In this document: piece after piece, positions 55,663 through 64,000 of the stretch
Numbering within the stretch: position 1 is the stretch's first letter
Layout: each line of letters starts with the position of its first letter
DNA from: Hericium rajendrae
Lineage: Eukaryota; Basidiomycota; Agaricomycetes; Russulales; Hericiaceae
Assembly (NCBI GenBank): GCA_033439255.1
Contig: CM065881.1
Span: forward strand, 930,001-994,000
Length of the DNA: 64,000 nt
Direction: 5' to 3'
Notes under the pieces: model-generated
The model's database searches: none
Told to the model about the DNA's origin: nothing
Seen by the model: only the letters and a program-made list of their open reading frames with translations
Position numbers and translations under genes: made by a program

Positions 55663-58600
55663 ATGCCACCAAAATTCACCTTCCATGATGATGACGGGAA
55701 AAAGCTATGTACCTGTATACGCTATTGTCTTCATATTGACCCAGTCAGCAAGAAAAATGAGGGCCGTTTGATATCTTGATCCATGCGTCAAAAGCACCGG
55801 CAAGAGGAAAAGTTAAAAGCTTTGGAGACCATAAAGTCCATACAAGATCAAGTAGGGACAGAGGTATTTCTGGACCATCTATTTCATACTTACCGCTTTC
55901 TAATTATCTCTAGATCATCGAGGATTTTGCTTCACCACCCACCCCGAGAAACCCGGGCGTAGCCTCTGCCTCTCGCCCATCGATCTCGCCCGTGGAGCCT
56001 TCCTCATCGGCTGACCAATTTCAGGTGTTTCATGAAGAAATTCGGGCCCGCTATACGTGGTTAAACTCACCCATCCGGCTTGAGTTCTTCAATGATCCTC
56101 TTACGCACGGTGTATATCAGCCAGCGGGCGCGGAGGCACTTGGCAATCTGAATTCAGGTGCCCATGCGCTTCTGCGAGACTCTCGAATCAACATCATATT
56201 CCTGCAGAATGAGAATCGCTTGTGTCAAATTCTTAGCATTATCTGTGCCATGGGAGATTGCGAAGATCGGGAGAATCTTGAGGACCGAGTCTATGAAGCA
56301 CTGATGGCTCTAGACCGCTGTAAAGAAGTCGAATGGTATCGACAAAGATCCACTCAATCCAGCCATACTCTGGACACGGGTATGTTCTCCCATCCTGTGT
56401 GCTCTTAACTTTAGGATGACGTCGTTTACTACAGACATCTTTTTCGCCTCGACAAGTCCTTCAAATCCAGCACTTACGGCGGCTTTTGTCACAGTTCTTA
56501 CTACGCATGTGCTCTACCGCCTCGCTCGGCGCGCAACAAGGGTTCTTCTTGCCGGGATACGGTGCATGTTTCGAGCATCAACAGATCTGAAAACTTTGGT
56601 GGACTTGGTGCCGAAGGATCCTCGTACAATCGTAACGTGGTATCGCCTCGATCCCATCACTCGCACCTATCTCTCGTGTCCGGTATGTTTCTGCCTTTAT
56701 CCTTATGCTTCCAACGGCAGTGTCACAGCGCCTGAAAAATGTAGTCACCGACGGACCCCTTCTTGCAATCCATGCGACGTCCCTTTGTGGAGAACCATCA
56801 ACATCGCCGGCAAAGTCCATAAACTACCCCGGCGCAAATATTTGCATCAGGATATGAAGAGCTGGCTAGGAAGGCTGCTTTCCCGTCCCGGAATCGAAAA
56901 TATCTTAGACAGCAGGAGGCGCAAAGTACGTTCCAACCCTATGCACGATATCTAGGATGCGCCTGTGTTCTGGGAAGTGCGTGGAACATGCAGAAAGCCG
57001 TTCCTACCAGGCCCATCCGTTGAGGGTCGGTTCATTTTCAGCCTCGCCGTCGACGGGTTCAACCCGTTTCATATGAAGGAGGCGAAACAGACCGTATCCT
57101 CGACGGGCATCTTCATGGTCCTCTATAATCTCCCTCTGCATCTGCGCTACCTTCCCAAAAATATGTTTCTCGTGGGCATGATCCCAGGACCCGACAAACC
57201 ATCTATCGACGATATCAACCATGCGTTGGACCTGCTTGTTGATGATTTGCTCGAAATCTGGGAGCCTGGCATCCGGTTGTCTCGCACGGCGAAGTATCCA
57301 TCTGGCAGGGATATCAAAGCTATGATGGTTCCCCTCATTTCAGACATGCTCGCTGCCCGTCAGGTGGCCAGCTTAGGTTCTGCCACGTCTAGATTTTTCT
57401 GCACTTGCTGCCGCCTGGAAATACAAGACATTGAAAACTTAGATAAGCATACATGGCCCAAGCGCACTTTTGAAGAGGACCTCTCATATGCGAAGCTATG
57501 GAGAGATGCGCACAGCCGTTCAGAACAGGAGAACATTTTCAAGAAATACGGCGTGCGCTGGTCGCCGCTGAACCGCCTTTCCTATTGGGATGCCGTCCGT
57601 TATGTCGACATCGATGCTATGCACGCAGGTGACCTAGGTTTGGCGCAGACCCACGTTCGTCAGGTCTGGGGTATCAACGTCATGCTCGAAGGAGGCGATG
57701 GGACGACACTGCGCCAAGGAAAGGTGTCGCCAAGGCCTCCACTGCATGAAATGGTCCGCTGGATGCAGCTGATCCGCACCAACCCCCCCGGCCTGTTCTC
57801 TACACTTAGTGGTAAATCGTGCACCAAAGCCGTGCTCTGGCATATCTGCAATGACAATAACCTTCGTCAGGCAGGGACAAAGTACCAGCTTGCCCAAGCT
57901 ATCATGAATTGGGTGGGTGGGGTTCGAGTCACAAAGAAGCCAACCGATAGAGGCTGATCAATCCTTTGCAGCGCGAAGATTCACCGGAGGACGCGATCCC
58001 CGTCCCTGAATTTCAACCTCCAGTCCCATCGTCGCCGCCGCGCTCCGAGAGTGTACGCATCCAAGCGCCGGGGCTCATGGATACAGACGTATCTATGTCC
58101 AGCATAACAGCGAGCACAATGGATGTATCCGACGAGCTTGACCTTGACCGACGTACCGAGGAGGAAAAGGCACTGGTCCAGCGGGCCTTCGGGGAATTCG
58201 AAAAGCGCAACGCAGACACCACGCTGAAAAAGATCAAACATCGAATCATGAGGATGCTCTGTCACGATCGGGGGCTAGAAACGAGCGGGACGAAGGCTGA
58301 CATGATCCCACGGCTCAGGATCTGGGTGAGTTGCTCATGTACTGGACCGTTGAACGTCGAGCTTATGGTTTTGACAGACAGACTTACACATTCCACCTGT
58401 CGATAATAGGCAGAAGGCACGTCCCAAAGTCAACCTGCAGAAGGACTTAAACAGACACGTCCTTGGGGCGACGCTGATGAAAAAAGTTCACCAGCAAATG
58501 GAGCTCACAACCCTTCCATCCTGGGTAAGCCCTGCGCCTCGAGACTGGGGGACGGCAAAACGGGGCAAGTTGAACTCTAACCATTGGCGTGTCATCTGTA

Positions 58601-61600
58601 CCATTCACCTCCCCATCACCCTCATGTCTACGTGGGGTCTGGATGGCGCATCGGAGCGTGAGGATGCCATGCTATGTAATTTCATGGATCTGGTACGCGC
58701 ACTCCTGTTTGCCAACATGTGGGTTGCACACCTTGAACAGGCCAAGGCGTACAACAAATACATGGTTCGCTACCTCCAAAACTACAAAGTGCTTTATAAG
58801 GAGTCTAAGATCAAGCCCATCCACCATGTCATCTGAGAAATTTACTACTGGTATATAACACTATGTAGGCTATATAGCTTTCCTAGGTCCATAGCTGTCC
58901 TCTTTTCTACATAGCAGTCTCATAGCAGTCAAGTAATCTATGCATAGCTATCATAGCTTGCCATAGCTACCATAGCATAGAGTATAAGCTACATAGCTGA
59001 TATAGCATAGAGTATAAGATATTATAGCTATCATAGCTGTCATAGTTATTATAGTATAAAATAGCTATAAAAGCTATATTAACTATATACTATATCATCA
59101 TTGTTATATTATATCTAGCTGGTAAAGTTTCTATTCACTCTATATCACTTCTGTCAAATATGTAGTTCTAGTATGTTCACAAAAATTATTAGCTCAACAA
59201 CTTTGTACACCTTAATCACAAATATTAAAAGCTTAAAAACCATTATATTTTGTATAAAATTACATTACAAAACATTACTAACACTACAAAGACCACTATA
59301 TAAATAACTACACAAGATAACAGACTTACAGCAACTATAAAAGTGAAACTATAAACAAGTAAGACATTAGTATTAGAAGATAATGAGAATGGAGGCTTAC
59401 CACACTAACAAAAAAGCGAAAACCTGCAAGTGTCGAAACATAATACTGCTCACCTGATAAGCAAACAAAACTACTGTATAACAAGTATGAAAGCATAAGC
59501 ATTAGGCATAAGACACGAAGAATAAAAACGTACCTTAATACGGCGCAACGAAAAGAAAAGAGGACAGCGAGCGGGGTAGCGACGACAGCGAGCGGGGTAG
59601 CGACGACAGCGAGCGAGGTAGCGACGACAGCGAGCGAGGTAGCGACGACAACGGGCGAGGTAGCACCGATGACCAGGGAGGAAGCGACGATGACGAGAGA
59701 TGAAGCGACAACGACAAGGGAGAGGGCGACGATGACGAGAGGCACCGGCGAGGGAGGCAGTGACAACGACGAGGAAGGGAGCGACGACGTCGAGAATGAC
59801 GCGGCAAGAGGGATGGTGGGGGTTAAGGAGCAAGAGACAACGCGTGTCGCGCAAGCCTTATATACGAATCGTGGCTGCCGGGTGTTGCCGAGCGCCGCGT
59901 CAGAGGCTAAGTGGTAGACGTGACAACTTTGACTTTGCTGTTCGGTCTTGCGTGGAGCATTATGTAGATACTCATCTCATTTAATCCATTTACTTTACTA
60001 TTCTGCAACACTGTATTTTGTTTTGTAATTATAGGAATTTTATTTGATTTGCTACGTCGCGAGAAACTTTGACTCGCTCGTTCGGTGGCTGAAGCACCGA
60101 ACTCGCGTCAAGGCTTCTTACTTGCTCATTCTTCCCATCTCCTCCCTCACTTTCTCTGTCCCCCTCCGCCTCTCCTCCCTCGCCTCGCCTCAGTCTTCCC
60201 CTTTATCGACAGTCAAGATGGATCAGGCGGGGATTTAGTAAGTTGGGGGGCTGTAGGTGAGTAAAAAAACCTTGTTCTTTCGTGTTCATTCGTACTTACG
60301 CAGAGTGTCGCTCGGTTTCGAGCGACACTCGTTCTTTTGGCACCGCCACGCGTCCCATCTCCTGTCCCGCGTCCTCATCTCCCCCATCGCCTTCAACCGC
60401 CCCCCTCCGCGCTCCCAACGACGCCACCGCCGCCCTCTGCCGCCCGCGCGCGCAACCTCAACACCCCGCGCCGAAACCACCACCCCTTTTGCGCGCATGG
60501 CCACGGACGACGGAGGCACGGCCACGGACGACGCATGGACGTCGTTCCGCACCGTCTGTGCGCCGTCAACGACGTGCGCGCACTCGCCACGTCACCGCCC
60601 ACCGCGCGCCGTAGAGTCCCGTTGCCGTGGCAACGAGACTCGGGCGTCCTCCATTCGCTCTCGCCGCGCCTCAAGCTATCAACACCCCCGTCGTGTCACC
60701 GGCGTGTCGAACGACTGCGGCGCCCAAGAGCCATGTCCCGCGCGCTCGCCGCACTTGCGCAACCCCCTTGCCTCGGACACGCGCGCAACACCCCGGACAT
60801 GCACACAACGCCTGCGCGCGCAGCAACGTCCCGCGCTTGCATCCCACGCCCCAAACGCACACGTTCAAAACCCAGGCGCACCGCACCCTGACCCCTCGCA
60901 CGCGGGCTCTGCACCTCGCACCCCCGTGCCTCTCCCGCGTGCGGCCACTGCGCATCGCGCGCAGGCTTGCCGCGTCGTGCACGGGCCCTCGACAGCGCAA
61001 CGACGCCCTCGCGCGCCTCGTGCCTCTGGCGCGCAAGTCTGCTGCGTCGCGCACGGGTCTGCCGTGCCGCGCACGGCCTCTGCGCCTCGTCCGCGCCTCC
61101 TGCGCACGGGCCCTATGCCTCGCGCGCGCACGTCCCTCAACGAATCGAGCACGGGCCCGGCGCCCAGCGCCGCCTACTGCACGCCGCCTGCGCCTCAAGC
61201 ACATCCGCCGCGCCCCATATACGCCTCCCGCGCGCCTCATGCACGGGCCCGCCGCCCGCCGCCTCTTACGCACATCCCCCGCGCCTCGCGCACGACCCCG
61301 CACCTTGCGCATCCCCCTCGGCCTTCGCGCACGGACCCGGCGCGGTCCAATGCCCCGCGCACGAGCCCGCCGCAGTCCGACGACTTGTACACGGGCCCCC
61401 TATCCCTGCGTCTCCCGCGCGCAGGTCCCCACGTCACGCAGGTCCGCCGCGCCTGGTGCGCGCATGTTTTGTCGTTCCCCGCCAGCGGCACATGGCCCTG
61501 CCTGCAGACTGCACGTAACTAGGTACCTCTATTACAAGCACTTGTAGTATATTTAATTGTAGTAGTCATGTCATTGAATATGATTACTTTTGACTTACAT

Positions 61601-62907
61601 TTTTTTGTACCTAGTTGACTTGACATAGTACTGGTAATACTCATAGTAGTCATAGCTCACCTTACTAAGTATGATAGTGTATGATAGTGCTATATAATTC
61701 AAACTGCTGGCTATGGAAGCTATGGTAACACTATATGGCTGACACCACTAGCTATGGAAGCTATAGAGGCTCTCATAGCTCTACATAGCTGGATAAGCAA
61801 ACTACATAGCTCTGATAGCTCAGTCATAGCACCTATAATATAACCTGCAGCTATATAAAATTCAGTTTTCTCAGATGGTTTCCTTGCATCTTGAAGAGAA
61901 AATACTCTTATTCGGCCCTGTGCATGGACACAGTGCACCGTATTTTGAAAGGTACATCCATCTGCTGCAAGAGGAGAAAACAAATATGAAATTCGGTGAG
62001 TCTTCCATAAACTGAGAGCCCCTTTTCTGGATGATTGAGGGGCCATCGCAGGAGAACTTGAAGCAACGTATATGATTCACTCTGGCCGTTCCGCAAACTT
62101 GAAAGCCATACTTGCCAGCGATGAGCATGTACGAAGGCATGTAACAGAATTAGTCGAAACCGTCGAGTCAGTTTCCAGCGAAGATGTTTGCGGGACTCGG
62201 TTGGCTACGATGGTGGATAGCTCAACGGACTTTGACCGTGCACCTGACAAGTCAGAGGCTGTTCGACTAGACGACTCCACTCTTTCTCTTCTCGTGCAAT
62301 TCCTCAATGACAAATACAGCTGCAAAGCTTTTCGTTTTCCGTCTCGAACGAGCCCAGCCTTCTCATCAGAAGCTGGTGCTTTTCCATCCCGAAGTGTGGA
62401 GCGACAAACCAAGGTTTCCCTTCGTGGTGTTCGCTACGCGACAAAGTCATCATTACCTCGGGACAGCCATGTCATGTTTCTTCGTAAGAACCCGTATGGA
62501 AAAGTCGTTGCACGAGCTGGACAGATTCAAGATGTCATAACACACACGCATACGGCACCAACGGGTGGCCAAATCACCTTCACTTTAGCCGTGGTCGCAG
62601 AATTTGGCAAGGTTCACGGCGCTCTTGAAAACGTTCGTGCGCGTTTCGAGAGGTTTGGGTTCGCCGGGGGTTCTCTATACCTGCCTACGACATGGCGCCT
62701 CCACGTTGTCGACATTACGGACATTGTATGCCACTTCGCGAGGACTCCACTCAATATCTTGCAGCAAGATGTCATTCACGTATTACCGCTAGATCGGGTG
62801 GGTAATCTAATTATTGGAGGGGCATATCTCAACTGATGGGCTAACCTAAATTTGTTCAGCTCATGGATGAGACTGTTCTTGTCGCTGAAGAATATGGTCG
62901 CAATTGA
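55663..62907 (+). CDS. Tnp2-type transposase gene, split by copy 2 of the 3-kb element
   Basis: Exons read MPPKFTFHDDDGKKLCTCIR and YCLHIDPVSKKNEGRLIS, then after introns RARYTWLNSPIRLEFFNDPL and a Cys-rich block LSCPVCFCLYPYA, CSHRRTPSCNPC, HQDMKSWLGRLLSRPGIENI. The catalytic-type core follows: GRFIFSLAVDGFNPFHM, GIFMVLYNLPLHLRYLPKNM, FLVGMIPGPDKPSIDDINHA, RFFCTCCRLEIQDIENLDKH, WDAVRYVDIDAMHAGDLGLA. This order is that of fungal Tnp2 (PF02992-like, CACTA-group) transposases. After the insertion it goes on: FGPVHGHSAPYFERYIHLLQ, FGFAGGSLYLPTTWRLHVVD, DIVCHFARTPLNILQQDVIH, ending EEYGRN. Exon 1 has an in-frame TGA at 55777 where a coding triplet is expected, and the join near 56390-56420 does not keep the frame, so the gene was already ageing. 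No CACTA-type terminal repeats were found. Confidence 0.82.
58833..61874. mobile_element. 3.04-kb non-autonomous element, copy 2 (inverted)
   Basis: Exact inverse of copy 1 apart from two length changes seen by eye: one 21-bp unit fewer and one T fewer in a T-run; these account for the whole 22-bp length difference. Ends are CTGAGAAA and TTTCTCAG with AT on each side. It lies within the Tnp2 gene between the codons for HHV and a Val; counting the AT once, the reading frame on both sides is continuous, which fixes the insertion site to the base. The identity of the two copies points to recent movement. Confidence 0.92.
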
Positions 62908-64000
62908 TGTCAGTGTCGGATGCCCCTGAACGCCGGCGCCATTGACAAATGACTTCTGTGATATGTACATTTATGTGGAACTAAGAGAAAATGCTATTTG
63001 AAGTAAAATATACTCGGAGAACTCATCAACGAACATGTTCGGTCTGCAGACTGCAGGGTAAGATGCCTGATGTATATGCCCAGTGTTTGCCCCAGGTTAC
63101 ATGTTATCCAGCGCGGCAATCGCATTTTATCGTTCCCAAAACGGGACACCTTACGTAGTTGTCTCATGATCATGTACACTTGCGACTTGTTCCCGACAAT
63201 TTTGAACATCGGCAGACCCCAAACGGCCAGCTTACGACTCGACGATGATGGCCTTTTGAAGTGAGATACTGTACACTCACATGTTATCGACATGGTATCC
63301 AGCTCATCGGCCAACTTGTTCTGTCTTTAGACGCCAGATAGTCAAACTGCGCGCCACCGGGACCATCTGTCTTGACTGCCGATACCGAAGTAAGTGTTCG
63401 CGGATTCTAACTGCGTCAGTAAGATGCTTACGGTATTCATAGTTATAGGATAATGATGACCCGAGGAAATCTGAGAGATCAATCTGACAACGGGCGTGCG
63501 TTTCTAGTCCTATGCGTCCTGCTGACGGTGAGTGAAGTACATCTCAATCGGGAATCATCGACATACTTTCAAACCATCCCTGCGTTTGCTCTTGCTCAAT
63601 CATCATTCTAGCCTTCCCCCCCTCAGAAATGCGGGTCTGGCCTTGAGGGTCTACACGGCAATAGCTGTGATGCAGGGCGGGTGGATTCGTAGGGCAACGT
63701 CGGGCGCCAGCACTCTTCAGGTACGGCCGAGAATCACAGTGTCCGTATGCAAGTGTACTAAACAATCATCTTTCAGGGAAATGGGAAATGCATGCCTTTC
63801 TATCGTGATGCGCTTTAGAATTGTTTGAAGCAATGCGAGCTCTTTTCATTGATGTTCAGCATTTGCTGTTGAATTGTGGGTCCCGACATCACACGTAGCT
63901 CTATTCAAATGCCATCGACACCGACCGAAAACCTTTTTGAGGCTTACCGTTCTGGTAACCTTATTTGACAATCGCGAGAAAGACCTGCGAGAATATTCTG
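62908..64000. other. flank of the Tnp2 gene, no confident gene
   Basis: Short frames at 63070-63264 and 63532-63828 on the plus strand and 62994-63314 on the minus strand are not recognised. A few exon-like pieces with good donors (LVLCVLLT before GTGAGT at 63530) suggest a spliced gene with a hydrophobic segment continuing beyond the window. Confidence 0.35.

Noticed and set aside
55000-63100. CACTA-type terminal inverted repeats for the Tnp2 transposon
   Set aside because: Looked for CACTA/TAGTG ends on both sides and found no convincing pair; borders left open.
1-64000. CRISPR arrays, rRNA or tRNA genes
   Set aside because: No regularly spaced repeats, no rRNA text, and no complete cloverleaf seen; only two T-arm-like stems in the LTR element.

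Overview
ORGANISM. The window looks like nuclear DNA of a filamentous basidiomycete, most likely an Agaricomycete (Polyporales-like). Genes are split by many 45-60 bp GT-AG introns. The recognisable families are fungal ones: BTB/POZ proteins with a Cys-rich tail, a fungal 7-TM protein, Ctf8, a KDZ transposase with the CxC2 cysteine cluster, a TET/JBP-type dioxygenase and a Tnp2-type transposase. No search could be run, so family names are recognition from sequence. LAYOUT. (1) 0-12 kb is an ordinary host-gene island: two related BTB/POZ genes (one cut by the window edge), a 7-TM protein, CTF8, a small RING protein and a Cys/His zinc-finger protein. (2) 12-21 kb is gene-poor: a sugar-transporter fragment, a cluster of short TGACGTCA palindromes, a 3.06-kb element (copy 1) with 8-bp inverted termini, and a GC-rich repeat with hairpins. 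(3) 21-33 kb is a mobile-element block. On the minus strand lie a KDZ transposase and, 274 bp upstream, a TET/JBP-type 2OG-Fe(II) dioxygenase. On the plus strand follow a protein with an RNase H1 hybrid-binding (viroplasmin-like) domain at each end and a large unrecognised protein. The block is flanked on both sides, in opposite orientation, by two diverged copies of the same GC-rich hairpin repeat. (4) 34-55 kb is a run of multi-exon, lineage-specific-looking genes. At least four end in one C-terminal membrane segment: two WD40-like proteins and two coiled-coil-like proteins. The first WD40 gene is split by a 2.76-kb LTR element whose two 165-bp LTRs are identical. (5) 55.6-62.9 kb is a Tnp2-type DNA transposase gene split by copy 2 of the 3-kb element, inverted relative to copy 1. 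HOW IT FITS TOGETHER. Three kinds of recent insertion can be read from their footprints: the 3-kb element twice and the LTR element once. The TET/JBP plus KDZ pair is the main functional story: a DNA-base-oxidising enzyme travelling next to a transposase, a pairing reported for basidiomycete KDZ elements, here with an RNase H1-N-type protein and a large unknown gene beside it as possible further cargo. Many long open frames in the GC-rich repeats (15-16.4, 19.8-21.2, 33.0-34.2 and 60.2-61.5 kb) are compositional and are not annotated as genes.
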